A stretch of 64,000 nucleotides of DNA from Ailanthus altissimus (Eukaryota; Streptophyta; Magnoliopsida; Sapindales; Simaroubaceae), in contig OX327696.1 of assembly GCA_946807835.1 (NCBI GenBank), positions 322,501 to 386,500 on the forward strand. Direction: 5' to 3'. A model generated the notes under the pieces. The model was not told the DNA's origin and ran no database searches. It was given only the letters and a program-made list of their open reading frames with translations. Shown piece after piece: positions 13,601 to 26,939 of the stretch. How positions within the stretch are numbered: position 1 is the first letter of the stretch; each line of letters starts with the position of its first letter. A program made the translations under genes and the position numbers.

Positions 13601-14190
13601 TCTGGTCGAAGGATAAAACATAGCAAAGCGTGTGAACTTTGTTGTGTGTTGTGTAAGAAGTGAAACTCACAGAACTGAGCTGTCAGTGGGCCCCACAACG
13701 GAGTGAGGAGTCGCTTTCTCTATCGGTCAAAGCAATTGGATGACAGCTGTCAGATAAGATTTTTATAAAACAAAGAGGAAGCTGTTCACTATATACTTTT
13801 TTTTAATTTTTTGAGTTTTTATCTCCTTCTCCCTCACGTGTACGTCCTCTTTCTTCATGCCTCCCCATCCTCAGCCGTATGATCTTCATCAATCTAATTC
13901 ATTGATGATATTTTTTTCACCGTGACAATGAGTTTAAATTTTTGTGGACTAATACCGTAACATCGAAGGGTGTTATGGGCAGAGGCCTGTCAAAGGGCCC
14001 ACCCCTAATGATTTTTTCTTTTGTAAAACCTTTTTCTTCAATTCTTCCTAATTTACCCCTGTTTCATGCGTCTTATTTGATAATTGCCATTCCGTTCTTT
14101 CCTTGCCTGCCCTAGCTGAACTTGTGTTAGAAGCTTTTGGAGAAGGAACATAATCATCTAATTTGTTTTTTCCTAAAACCCTAAAAATAG
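13600..14190 (+). promoter_or_regulatory. Orphan promoter-like island (site II, G-box, telo-box)
   Basis: A GC-richer island in AT-rich DNA. It holds TGGGCCCCA (13687-13695), a TATA-like CTATATAC (about 13789), a CACGTG G-box (13835-13840), a second GGGCCCA (13995-14001) and a telo-box AAACCCTAA (14176-14184). A CT-rich leader follows the TATA-like box. Site II plus telo-box is a known signature of plant housekeeping and growth promoters. No recognisable gene follows: downstream is AT-rich DNA and then a TRIM. Confidence 0.4.
13857..13925 (+). CDS. Possible 22-codon small ORF in the promoter-like island
   Basis: The ATG is the first one after the TATA-like box and CT-rich leader. The peptide begins MPPHPQPYDL and ends with IFFSP before TGA. 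Its composition is Pro/His-rich at the start and more GC-balanced than the surroundings. I do not recognise it as any known peptide. It could equally be a chance ORF or a uORF of a lost gene. Confidence 0.2.
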   Translation: MPPHPQPYDLHQSNSLMIFFSP

Positions 14191-14417
14191 CAATTTTGTT
14201 TCGATTTAATTTCCTTATTGTTAATTTGAGTTCTTTTTAAATAAAAAAAATTTATTTTAAAAAACTTAAATTCGATTTTAAATTTTAAAATAAAATACTT
14301 CGTAAAAAACCAAAACAAAAATTAAATTAATTAGTTTAAACTATAGATTTTGACTCTTATTAAATTAAAAAATTATTTAATTGTTTATCACATTTTGGTT
14401 AAGTGATGATAGTCTTG

Positions 14418-14928
14418 TGTTACGTTTTATATCGAATAAAAATTAGGTGGAGTTTAAGCATATAAAGATGAGTATGCGGTATTATTTAACAGACTAGTTT
14501 TTTGGGTTAATAGCAAGTGCTCCGCTCGTGATAAGTGGTATCAGAGCAGACTCGAATTCTTATTCGTATGTGGGCCCTTAAAATCGCCCCAATAAAGATT
14601 GTCATATAGGATATGAGTCCCCTATGCAGCTAGGGGGATGGGTAATACGGGCCAAGTGGGCCCTAAAAATTCAGTATCTTAAGCCCCAATAGAGATTGTC
14701 ACGTGAGTAGTGGATCCCCTATCCTCAGGGGGTATGAGCAATACGGGTCAGGTTGGTCCTTGAGTTTGAGCCATACCGTGACGAAGGCGTTACGTGATTG
14801 GGTGGAAGAAAATGTCACATCCCATGTCGAATAGAAATTAGGTGAATCTTAGGTATATAAGAGTGGGTATACAATATTACTTAACAGACTAATCTTTTTA
14901 GTCAATAACAAGCGCTCGACTCATGACA
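14418..14928 (+). mobile_element. TRIM retrotransposon, structurally complete (about 511 bp)
   Basis: Two LTRs of about 116 bp: 14418-14533 (TGTTACGTTTTATATCGAAT) and 14813-14928 (TGTCACATCCCATGTCGAAT). They align along their length, including GAATANAAATTAGGTG, TATTACTTAACAGACTA and GCTCG..TGA. Just inside the left LTR is a primer-binding site, TGGTATCAGAGC (14536-14547), complementary to initiator Met-tRNA. Before the right LTR is a purine tract, GGGTGGAAGAAAA. CTTG flanks both sides, a partial target duplication. The 280-bp interior is non-coding and is itself a tandem duplication with hairpins. Confidence 0.87.
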
Positions 14929-16507
14929 CTTGATCCCAATTTAAGCCAAGTTCAAATCCCCTCCCATAAAAGGGAAGTGGTAAATTTTTTTATTTTTTAA
15001 TACAATAAATTTGACATTATTTGAGTTTAAATTTACGAGCTCACCACAAAAAAATATTATTATTATGCATTTAGGCTTTTGATTATATATATTAGTATAT
15101 TATTATAATATTCAATTTTTTTTAAAGTAATTATTTAACTTAAAAATTAAAATTATTCGACTAGAATCTAATATTAATATTAAAAAAAATTAATAATTTT
15201 AAAATAAATATTATAATTCTCAAACAAGCAATCAAGAAGATTTTAAAACATCTCTACATTGTAGGTATTGTTGGTGGGATAATCTTAGTACGAAATAAAT
15301 ATTTCTTGACAAACTTTAATATGATCAAATTAAGGGTTTAGTATTATTACGCTCTAAGCTTATAAAAATTAAACAGGTAACTCTAATCTTGGTGGTCTCA
15401 CTTTAAAAAGGAAATTTATAAAGATTTTTTTTTAATATGGAGCAAAGTTAATAAAGGGGATTATATTTATGATTTTAACATAATGTAATAATGTTCTTTT
15501 CTTCTAATTTTTTCAGTAATAAAATTATAAATTTAATTGAATAACTCAATTAATTTATATATATATATATATATAATAAAAATTTATCAAAAGGGCATAT
15601 TGAGATAAAGTAATGCGAGGTGCTACAAAAGCTCAATTATTATTATTTTGGTATATGTAATTCTTTTTATTAGAAAAAATTTAATAATAATAATTAAAGA
15701 AAAAATAATCTCGACTGAGTTATAGTTCTATCAAACCGACACTTATTACTATTGCTTCAATTAATTGTTAGTTGACGATAGTAACGGAGATCACTAGTAA
15801 TATTAAATATGAACCATAAAATGTACATAAGATTAAAAAAAAATTAAGTAATTGATTGCTAATTTAAATTAAATTCATTTTCAACCATAATAATCAATAG
15901 AAAAAAACAAAGTAGATGCAATTATTAAGATCTGACATTTAATCTGTGTCTTCTTGTATGGATAGAGAGTAAGGAATTTTAAGAGAAGGGCATATTAAGT
16001 CTGGATTTAATATTAGCAATTAGGCAATTTATTAACATATAACTAAGTCTTTTTGTTTAAGGTACATCACTTTGTATAATAATTAGGATAATATCATATT
16101 ACATACTAATAAATATTTAGATCAAATAATTTTTACAAATGAGGAAATAACAACCCCCACATAAAAAATAACTGATTACATGTACATAGAAAATAATTAC
16201 TCCTAATAACTGCCTTACACATAAAGAATAACTACCTTTAATAATTGTCACCATAAAAGATGAAAAATAATTACCCTCAACAACTGTCCCATATGTAGAG
16301 AATAACTATCCTTACAAGAGGGAAATAAATACACCATCTTAATATTTATTAAAATTTGAACTCCTAATAAAAAATAGAGAGGTGCATAAGACTTACCATT
16401 AGGGCAAGCACTCAAGTGCAATATATAATTGAGTTGATATGTAATTAAAGTTTTCTTAGTGAAACAAAAAGATCTAAATTTTTTTAAAAATCCTCATGTG
16501 TGTAGAG
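14929..16507. other. AT-rich intergenic DNA
   Basis: No gene signal. It contains a short TA run near 15560 and poly-A/T tracts. GTTCAAATCCCC at about 14949-14960 resembles a tRNA B box but has no clear tRNA-like partner. Confidence 0.55.
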
Positions 16508-16903
16508 TCATAATATCATGTGGAAAAAATGAATGAATTTTAAATATATATAAATTGGTAAAATAGCATTATTTAATAGGCTGTTTTTGTGAATTAATAA
16601 TAATCATTCAATTCATAATAAATAGTATTAGAACATTTTTAAGTTTTTTTTTTCTTTTACATGTGAGCCCTAAGACTTGTGTCTTGAACTATGATGAGGG
16701 ATTGGCATGTGAAAATGGGAAATACATAGTAAGTTAGCTTATGTCGAATGACTAGATATAATGAAGACATCACATAATTAATTGAGAAAATATTTCAAAT
16801 TTACATGAAGAGAATTGGGTTTATCTTAAATTTATATAAATTGATAAATAATTATTTAATAAAATAATTTTTGGAAATAATGATAAACACTCTACCTATG
16901 AAA
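16508..16903 (+). mobile_element. Degenerate TRIM related to the 14.4 kb copy
   Basis: The left half (about 16508-16622) and the right half (about 16767-16903) both resemble the 14.4 kb TRIM LTR: TATATAAATTGGTAAAATAGCATTATTTAATAGGCT, and TTTATATAAATTGATAAATAATTATTTAATAAAAT. The left half is followed by TAGTATTAGAAC, a decayed TGGTATCAGAGC (16623-16634). The interior keeps ATGTGAGCCCTAAG, matching ATGTGGGCCCTTAA of the intact copy. It is heavily AT-drifted, so it is much older. Confidence 0.6.
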
Positions 16904-19900
16904 TTAGATTTAAAAAAATGATATTTATCTAAAAAATTTATATTTTGAAAGAAATTTATTCTTAAAATTCAAGAGGGACGCTCATACTTGAAAGGACAAA
17001 CAACTAAGACAATTAAGAGTTTGAAGTTACTTCATTATCAGTTAATCAACAACTTCTTAAATATTCAATTAACATAAATGAATGGTTGAAACTTAGGACC
17101 AATTTGATCCAAAATGTCTAAAAACCTTATCATCTAAACCCACTTATTCTATGCTACTAGAAAAATTAAATGATCCCTAATTAAATAGTCCATAAGAATA
17201 ATTATCCATGTGTCATCATCAATGAAGAAAATTAATTACATTTATGGTAAGTTAATGAAATGTTAATTAACCTGGGGCTCAACTAACTTTGCAGTTATAG
17301 CCAACATAATAACAACATTACAACAACAATGGAGAGAAAATTTTCTATTTTTTTTATAAAATATTAATAATCTATTAATTACTTAGTACATAAAATTTTA
17401 TAATTAGATGAGAAATTCCTATCAATGTGTCTAATGAACTTATGATTATGTTAGTAATCAATATAGATCTTATAATTAGTGGAACATTGCCTAAGATAAT
17501 CTTCGTAATTTCATCAAATATCATTTATTTATGGATTTAATTAATTTGTAGTTTATCTTTTCGTTTCATGTCCACAAATTTTTATAAGGCACAAATAAAT
17601 GCAGTTGGAAGCATTTTTGTGACCACATAATAGGTCAACTTTAATTTATCAAATATTTTTAATAATAGAAAGAAAAATTTATTTAATTTAAAAGTAAATA
17701 AATTAATGTAAAATGTCGCGTGACAAATTTTTTATTAAGTCAATTATTAATCAATCTAATTAAATTAAAGTATGAAGATTTAAATTCAAGATCTCTAAAG
17801 TAGAAGTAAAGATGTACTGTCGGCTCTTTTATTATTAAACTATTAACGAAAGTACTTAATTTAATTTCTAACAACCATGTTTGTATAAATTGTATATTTA
17901 ATTTATATTCATTATATTAATCTTTTTTGCTCGCTTTAAATTTGAGAGAAATTCAAGAAATAAGAAGCAAATTTTACTTAAATCTCAAACTTCTAGTCTC
18001 AATTTCAGAGATTTTATCAGATAAACTAATTGATACTTATTTTACGTGTATATATAAATTTAAGAGTTTTGTTTAATTTCTTCGCCAATCCATTTTTTTC
18101 CGATATTATAAATTTGTGTATTACGTTAAATGTTACTAAGAGCACCCACAAGATTCATTATATCATAAATTTTTTAAAAATTATAAGTTTAGTCTTTAAA
18201 ATTTTTATTGAATAATCAATTAGTCTTCATATTTTTTTAACACTTTAATTAGTAGCTACTATTAAGAAAATAATATTTAAAATACATTTTTTAGTACAAA
18301 AAAATTAATTAACATAATTAATAATTAAAAGTGATCTTATATTTGATCAAATATATTTTACGGCTCTAATAAAGTGCACTTTAAACTTTATTTTTTTAAT
18401 GATAGATACTTATTAAAATATTTAACTGAATAATTCAATTAAACTTTAAAATTTAAACGATAATTTTTCTAAATTTTTATTCCAACTAACAAAAACTTCT
18501 TTGTTCTCTAGAAATTTCCCCAAAAAAAAAAAATAATAATAATAATAAATAAAAGACATTATTTTGGAGAAGCAGAAGCCAAAATGTGCTTTCGGCCGAA
18601 GTTGTTAATTTGTAAACTGAGCAATAAGTGGGTTTTGCTATTTCTGTTTGTAGTTTTGCGATGGCTGCTGCTGGCTGTTTCTGCCTCTCCTCATAAGTTT
18701 GTTTCTTCTCCTATGCGTCCACATGCTTTAGAAAGCCAAAAACAAAATCACTTTTAATCATTTCTTTTGTATTTGTTTTAGCCTTTTGATAGGCCTTGTT
18801 GACAAAATATTTTTATTTTATGCGTCCCTCATTTTCCCCAAGTTTGTCCCCTTTCTTTCTCGATCATTTTATTCCTTTATTTTATTTATGGGGGATTCGA
18901 TAAGCTTCCCAAACTCTAATTCCCTAAAAAGAGAATATTAAAAAAAAAAAAGTGCAAAGCTTATTAGTAGACTATATGCATATACACTACAGAGAAATAA
19001 TTTGGCAAACTTAAGTAATTTATTATATAATAAATAATACTATAATATAATATTGAGGTATTGTAATGTAGCGGAGGAGTTTTTACATAAATTTTGACGT
19101 ATTATAAAATTATATCATATATTTAAGTGTTTATTATATAATAAATTACGTAATTTAATAGATCATTATATATAGTTACGATAAAAATTTTAATTGATTT
19201 TTAGATGATATAAAATTAATGAATGATGGTGGTATCTTATGTAAAATGGATTCTATTATTTTATAAGCAATGTGATAATTTTAGAATACCGATTAGTAAG
19301 TAACACTATTTATGTAATAACTAAGTTTAATGACTAAGTGTGCATCTCTCGACCGTTGTGTTGGAGATTCAATTTTCTATAGAATAATAATAATAATAAT
19401 ATTTTCACTAATATTGTGTAAGCTATGCTCTCTTTTGTTGGAAGCAAATATTCAAGCTTACTTCAGTGTGATTGTATTCACGAGTTATTTTAATAGCTAC
19501 ATAATTATATAATATTAACATTCTAAAATAAAATAGACACACATCAAACTCAAATGATTTAGATTACAAATTTAATTATTTCTACTATATATATAAATTA
19601 TAGAATTATTGTTAAGGGAAATTAAATGTAATAATATTGTGTTAATTTAATTAACTTGTTTGCTAAGACTTGCTGAAAAGGTACATGGTGAATTTGATGA
19701 TGACTTATTCATTCATTTGAGCTGTGTTTGACTAGGATACATATTAGTATGTTACCTTTTAATTTTTTTTTTTTTTAAAATCTAAGCTCTATTTAAAAGA
19801 TTTTAGCTGTCAAAATCATGCAAATTGTAAATAAAAGCTATATGCATAATATATAGATATATATTTTTAAGAAAAGAAATTGTTGAACTGTAAACTCATG

Positions 19901-22100
19901 GAGTCAACTCCTCAACCCTCTATCTTGATTTAAATAAATAACAAATAGTTAATAAATTTTTGCTATTCATAAACTACAAATAATTAAAGATGCTAATTAA
20001 TTGAGAAAATTCACAAGAAAAAAGATTGCCAAAGGACTATGAAATCATCACCACAATTCTTTTAAGTTATTAATTAAGAGAGTGGTATAGGTAGAGATGA
20101 AGTTCAGAATTTGATTAGATAAGATTACAAATTAAATATCCAATCAAATATGAAATATAAATAAATAAATAATTATAATCCAAACAAACCCTTCCTTTGT
20201 ACTTTATGTATCAATAATAATAATAATAATAATAATTATTATTAAAGTATTGGTTTGATTCGAACCGAATTCCCTATAATTGTCAAGAAAGCTTTTATTT
20301 CCTCTAATTGTCAAGAAAGCTTTTATTTTAATTATTGAGGATTGTTTGTTTATTTTCTTTCAATTATTTAAGAGAGTTATTTATTATTTATTTTTCTCTG
20401 GGTGTCCTCCAATTGTGGAGGTTATTTTTTTTTAATTGTAAAGGGTTGATATTATAATATTAAGATACAATATTTTTCAAAAATAAAAATAATTTTGTAA
20501 ATTTGAAGGTACAATACAACTACAATCTAATAATATACTTTTCTTAATAATGTTAAAATATTGAATATTTCTTAATATTTTTAAAATATTGAATAAGACA
20601 GCACACACCACACCATACATATAATCTTAAAATAAATTTCTTTAATTGTTTTATTTATTTATATAATTATATTGAAAGTATTTATTTATTTATTTAAAAA
20701 GCCAAAACAAAAACAAAAGAGATACAAAGAATCATCACATATACATGTAAGCAATTCCAATCGTCGACCGTTGACCTCCCGCGTGATTTCATCCCTCCTC
20801 TATTCCCTCCGTTTATATATATATATATATTTTTTTCCCACCCCGTTCCGTTTCTGCCACTACGGACTTTGCCCTCAATAATCTATTTTCGTGTGGTATT
20901 ACCGTAATTTTCAAACACTCGTCGGCATTAATTGGTCATTTCCTATCTGGCCTTAAAATAATAGAAAGTACAACAACGACAAACATAATAATGCGTCAGA
21001 AACCAGTCTCACAACGATCACTTCACCGCGTGGGGATACGGCAAAGGCAGAATAAAATCATTGGACCCTCTATAGTCTGTCAAAATATCAAATAAGAGAA
21101 GAAGAATAAAAGATATCAAAAAGAACCCTAATGATGTAAATTGGTCAATGTGAATGTTTTTCATTTTTACAATTACAAACAAAAAAGACTCAATAATATT
21201 TTACATTTCTGTCTTCTTATATCGTTATCTACTATTCAAGATCTCAAACAAATGATGAATATACATTCTTTCTTTTTTAATACGTAATTTAGTATCGACT
21301 AAAAATTGATGAACTTTTATTTAACTTTAAAAATATTATAATGAAAGCATTTGCCCTTACAAAGTTTAAATAATTTTGTTTAAGAAATATTTGATTAAAT
21401 AAACTCATTAAAAAGTATTCAAAATTATATCTATTTACTCTAAAAGTTATATTTTTAAGTAATCATTTATTTTCATTACCGTTATGACTTCAAAATTATA
21501 ACAAATACAATATCAAATATTCTCACATTTGATTAGGTATTGTGCTACAAAACAAGGAGCCTTATAATCTATTTTCTCGTGCACTCGAGGGCTTGACCCA
21601 GCGACAAGCCCTGTGAATCTCTCTAATTAAGATCAGGAATTCGAGATTTAATGGATGTTAGAGTGGTTGATTTAATTTTTTTTTGGTGAGAACTTCTTAG
21701 TTTATTAAAATGTGTTTAAAATTATACATGTTACTTTCGATAATCTCGATAGTATAATTTAAGTAAAATGTGTCTCAAAAATATCAATAATATAATTCGA
21801 GTGAAGTGTTTGCAAAATATATATATATTACTTAAAAAATAAAATTAATTATGTAGTTTGATTATAATATTAATAATATATTTTGATGTAGTATCAATAT
21901 TGTAATATAATTAATGTAATCTTAAAAAAATTCAATTTCTCATACACCAATCATTATAGAATGGATCAATTAACTAATTTGAGTATATTATAGAAAGGAT
22001 TAATTAACTAATTCGAGTATACGCAATTGGAGCAAGACAAAGAGTACTAACAATTTATAATACTTTAATAGTTATATGAGTAAATTGACAAAGCTAGAAG
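16904..22100. other. Long AT-rich intergenic region upstream of the RRM gene
   Basis: No ORF with a family signal. Small features include a 26-bp direct duplication at 20278-20330 (AATTGTCAAGAAAGCTTTTATTT twice), a 31-bp tandem duplication near 21955-22020 (ATTAACTAATT.GAGTATA), ATT/TAA simple repeats (for example about 20211-20240), and GC-richer islets at about 18590-18740 and 20750-21080. The islets could be distal regulatory DNA. Confidence 0.5.
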
Positions 22101-22154
22101 GTTCTATCTACAAATGGGCATGCGGCTGAAACAACGCGCCCACTGAGGCGCGTG

Positions 22155-22189
22155 ACGTGGGGTGGGGACGGCTTCTTTTGTATATATAA
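22155..22189 (+). promoter_or_regulatory. Core promoter of the RRM gene: ACGTGG and TATA box
   Basis: ACGTGG (22155-22160), an ABRE/G-box-type core, is followed 20 bases later by TATATATAA (22181-22189). A CT-rich leader typical of plant 5' UTRs starts about 25 bases further on. The leader to the ATG at 22700 would be about 490 bases. The ACGT core would fit ABA control, as reported for Arabidopsis ARP1, but that is inference. Confidence 0.5.
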
Positions 22190-22699
22190 TTCATGTCTGT
22201 ATTATGAGATGGTCTTTTCTTTCTTTTCCTTTCCTTTCATTTCATTTCCCTTTATACAACTTTTGCTTTTTTCTCTTCAATTCCCTCCCGTTTTCTCTAT
22301 CTATCTATATATCTATTAGCCTAATCATCTCCTTTTTTTTTTTTTTTTGCTTTCTCTTTGATCACAACTTCACAAACCCAAAACAGTTTCATCCTCAAAC
22401 AGAAAAAAAGGAACCCTTAAAACTCAAGTGGGTCTTTGTCATATATCTCTGTTCATTAATATTGATCTATATTTTGCCATCAATGCCCCTATAAGCTTTC
22501 TCAATTGTCACCTTATTAACCCCCATCAAAATATATATACCGCAGTTTTTTTTTTTTGTTTTTGTTTTTGTTGGCTGACTTTTCATTGAGACCAAAATAA
22601 AGAGAGAAAACTTATCAAGCTCAAAGGAGAGAAGCTAGTTAAGGAAATATTTCAGCCTTTTATTTTGTGTGTTTGAAGAAGAAGAAGAAGGAAGAAGAG

Positions 22700-25600
22700 A
22701 TGATCATGATGACTCAAGCAACAACAAATATGGCAGCAGGAGCAGGAGCAGGTCAGTTTGGTGACACAACTTACACAAAAGTGTTTGTTGGAGGATTGGC
22801 TTGGGAAACTCAGAAGGAGACTATGCAAAAATACTTTGAGCAATTTGGTGAGATCTTGGAAGCTGTTGTCATCACTGATAAGGCTACTGGCAGATCCAAA
22901 GGCTATGGATTTGTAAATGCTCCGTCCTCTCTAAAGCTATCTAGCTCTTAATTAATTTCTCATCATCACATTTTAATTTCTCTTTCTGATCATGTAAATA
23001 ACTACATATATATATATATATATGTTTTGGTCCATGATCGATCTTTCTTTCTTTTTTTTTTTATTACTAGATCTTGATCCAAATGAAAGATCTAACAAGG
23101 GTTTTTTTTTTTTTTTCACATGAATGAAGTTCTGTAATATTTTATGTAACTCATTTTTTTTTCTTCTGAATTTAGGTAACTTTCAAAGAACCTGAAGCTG
23201 CCATGAAAGCCTGTGTTGATGCAGCTCCTGTGATAGATGGAAGAAGGGCTAATTGCAATCTTGCTTGTTTGGGAGTTCAGAGATCCAAGCCCTCAACACC
23301 AAAGCATGGTAATTAGTTTACTTTTTCTTTCTTTCTTTCTTTTTTTCTATTTTTGTTGAATTATTATTATTATTTAAAAAAAAATGAAGATAAGGTTTTG
23401 ATCTATGATTAGATCCAGCAAAAGTTTCACCAAATCCAACATTCTTTTTCATGCTTAATTAGTGGTTCTTGGATATTCCTAATCATCTTCTTAGCATTAT
23501 TATTAGCTGTTTAAAAAAAAAAACATCATCATCATCATTTGAGGGTTTATTTTAATAATTCAAAGAAACAAAAATAATATTCTGTTCTTATGAAAAACGC
23601 ATGTATTTTCAGTCAAATCCAGCTCCTGAATATTCCTCGATATAGAAAGTTCTATGTTTTTTCTACCTCATGTCTTGTTGATGTAACATGCTAAGTACCC
23701 CCCACATTATAACAAAATTTTCTCCATAATAATATTCTCAACAAACAAAATTACATTTTGCAATATAATTAAAAAAGCATTCATTTGATTCAAAATTACC
23801 CAAAAGCCATATTACATTGGTCAAAAAGAAGCAGCAGGCAGCAGCAGCAGAAGAATCAGATGCAGAAGCAGAAGCAATCATATTAAGAAACAAACATAAA
23901 CTTTCTCTAATCTCCATGTTGCATTTTTTCTTCTTTTGTCTTAATTAATTGAGTTAGATCATGTGTAATTATTAAAAATAAATGAATTTAAAAATGTGGT
24001 TGGTTTTGGCAGGAGGTGGAGGTGGAGGAGGAAGAAGCAACTTTAGGGCAATAAGCACTTTTCAGAATGCAGCTGCGGGGTTTGGAGGAACAACTTTTCC
24101 TTCAACTGCTGCTGCTACCTTCCCTCATTATGCCATCCAACAAGGCATTCCTTATAATCTTTATGGGTAATATATTAATTTTCCTTTTTTTTTTCCTTTT
24201 TCATTTTTACCTCTCTCTCTCTCCCTCTCTTTAATGCATGTGGAAGAGAAGAAGCTGCATGCACGTGCATTTGCCAACTCATGCACAACCCCATTAAGAA
24301 CTAGGGTTTTCATGCCAACTCAACTCAAAGCATGCCTCATACATCATCATCATCATCACCATCAGTATCATCTCTCTCTTTTTATTGCTTTTTCATCATC
24401 ATGGCACTCACTATTCACGTTTTTATCCAACTTTTAAGCATCATCAGTCATGGCTCTCTCTCTCTTTCTCTAGAGACAAAAAGCTTTTTCCATGTGTTAA
24501 CCAGAATGAAAGCATGCATGTGCTTTTGCAATTATTCACCCCAACAACATGCAAAGACACACATTGAGTTTTTTTCTATTTGCATTCCTCCTAACATTCT
24601 TTTTTTTTTTTAAATGGGTTAATTTATTTATGTTTCATTATCACAAATTAATTAACCTTTAATTAATTTTCTTCTTTGTCATACTTATGTTTCTGCAGGT
24701 ACTCACCTTACTCTCCAGATTACACTTACCCTACGGTTTGTACAAAATTCTCCTTTCTCTTAATTCTCTTTTTCACTTTTCCTTTATGTTTCTCTTAACT
24801 AATTAGGGTTCTTGAAATGACAATGACTTTTCATCTTCCCTTTACACTCTTATTTGCTTCTAGATTATCAAATGAAAAAAGAAAATTGGATAACATCTAA
24901 CTTGATACTTTTAGCTTGGTTTGATGGATCTAGATGCCTAACTCCATCATACCTAAAACTCTATATATATGAAATTTATTTGGTTGGAAGAAAGAAAATC
25001 CTGGGACCGCCGAAATTTGAGAAATAAAATGAAAAAAAAGCCAATGACCTCTCACCAACAATTGTTGACATTCAAAGAATTGGATGGGACTTGGTACCTA
25101 ATAGCCTCAACTCCAAATATTTGTTTGTCAACAGGAGCAAAATATTTAGGTCAACTAAATGATGTATGACATATTTAGTAAACGTGGGGATTATGCTTAC
25201 ATTAAGTTACAGATCTTTAAGGTAGCGATTATATATCATCGATTCAGTAATAGTCGAATTCCCCGTGTGTAATCTTGTAAACTATAACAATTTTATGCAA
25301 CATGCATGATATGAATACACTTTGTACAGCAACCCTAGATAAATTAAGTAAATATATATATATGTAGATATATGGATATTTGTTCAAATTCTATAAGTTT
25401 TTAATTTGATGGTACCTTAAGAGAGAAACAGACATGATCATGAATGATTGTATCTAAAGAATGAAGGTGGGCAAGTGGGTGTAAAGTGAATTTACAGCTA
25501 ATGTGTGGTTCCTTTATTCAATGGAATTTGGATTTTGCAACTGTGGTCCATTTCCTCTCTGTCACTCATGACTCAAACACTTTCACAGTCTTCCAAATTC

Positions 25601-26939
25601 AATGGCACTAGCTCACTAGTCACTCCATTATTTTTCTATTACTCTTAGCTACCATGAAAATTATATATATATACATATTCATATAGATGTGAAAATTTTT
25701 CAATTAATTGATGTTATTCAACATATAAGTGAAATTTTTGGTTCTAAAAAGTTTGATATATAGCTGTTTTGCAAACCGAAAATGCCTTGTTTGTATCTTG
25801 CGATTTACACATTTTGTAAGGAAAAATTCAATTCACTTAAAGTTGTTTTTAGCTTTTTTTTTTTAAAATTACATCACGATATATTAAAAGTTTATATTGT
25901 GTTTTTATCATTTCTTTTTTTCTATTATCGTATGTGCTTTTTTTTTCATAATTATTTCAAAACAAACTATCAAATACGTTTTCGAATCAAACAAGTACTT
26001 CGTTTTTTGAAATATTATTATCATTTTCGAAAAGCATTATTGTGTTTGTAAAACAATATCAATTACACATTATACATTTTCTTGCCCATTTTACTACCAG
26101 TTAAGACAAATTTAATTTTAAAGATAGTGATAATTTACTCTGATGTTTTTTTTAGATATTTTGAGGGAAAAAAAAAGTAAGTGGGTAATAAAAAAATAAA
26201 CGGGGTAACATAAAATATGGCAAAAGATTTTGTTCCCGACAAATTTTAATGAAATGACCCATTTCATTTTTTTCACATGTTCATCTCGAGATACAAACAA
26301 GTGGCACACTATTTTGTACAAAATGACTGCTTGGATTCTGAATTTTTTTTTTTTCTTTATCATTTTCTCAGAGCTACTACAATGTCTATGGAGGAGCAAC
26401 TGCTCAATATCCCATGTATGGGAATGGGCCTGCTGCAGCCGGGGGGATGATGACTGGTGCAGCCGGAGCTTACTACCCTTATCTCCAATTCGGAGAAGGC
26501 AGCGGAGCCTCCGCCACCACAGGCTATACTTCCGGCCAAGGCTACGGCATTCAGTATCCCCACCACATGTTCCTGTACTCCGCCATCAATGCTGCCACCG
26601 GCTATGCTGAGCACTATGGTCCACCCATGTCCCTTGCTCCTACTCCGCCCTTGCAATCAGGTTTGTAACGTAGAAACAACTTGTTTTTTTTGGGATTTAT
26701 TATTTTTACTTAAATTTCTAACTTTAAAAGGATAAACTTTTCTCATTTTTCTCCTATATGGTTTTGCCAAGTTGGCCATGGTATTTTTATTTTTACCTTC
26801 CTAATTTTAAATCTTAACTATCATAATAAATTAGATGAACAATTAACAATTCGGTACTAACATCTTTGACAGTGTGTTTTGCTGTGCCACAGGCGTGACC
26901 AATATGACTCTACGTGCTCCACCAATTCCACATCGCTAG
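22700..26939 (+). CDS. Single-RRM RNA-binding protein, ARP1/SEB4-like
   Basis: Probable nuclear/cytoplasmic RNA-binding protein acting in mRNA regulation. Exons: 22700-22912, 23176-23308, 24013-24166, 24699-24735, 26372-26660 and 26893-26939. All have GT/AG borders, and together they close at 290 codons plus TAG. The RRM spans residues about 26-103, with RNP2 VFVGGL (28-33) and RNP1 KGYGFVTF (67-74) split by intron 1. Then come a linker ending STPKHG, a Gly-rich patch, and a Tyr/Gly/Ala/Pro-rich low-complexity tail ([22 protein letters not shown]), ending in [10 protein letters not shown]. This layout matches plant ARP1-like proteins. If the last intron is kept, the protein ends LQSGL at TAA 26667-26669. 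The start is the first ATG after a CT-rich leader; other in-frame ATGs lie at 22706 and 22709. Confidence 0.93.

Noticed and set aside
18590..18740. Small gene starting at the ATG near 18661
   Set aside because: The ORF is only 11 codons and lacks promoter structure. Kept only as a GC-richer islet.
26360..26656. 98-codon minus-strand ORF
   Set aside because: Shadow of RRM gene exon 5, whose reading frame and splice borders are clear.
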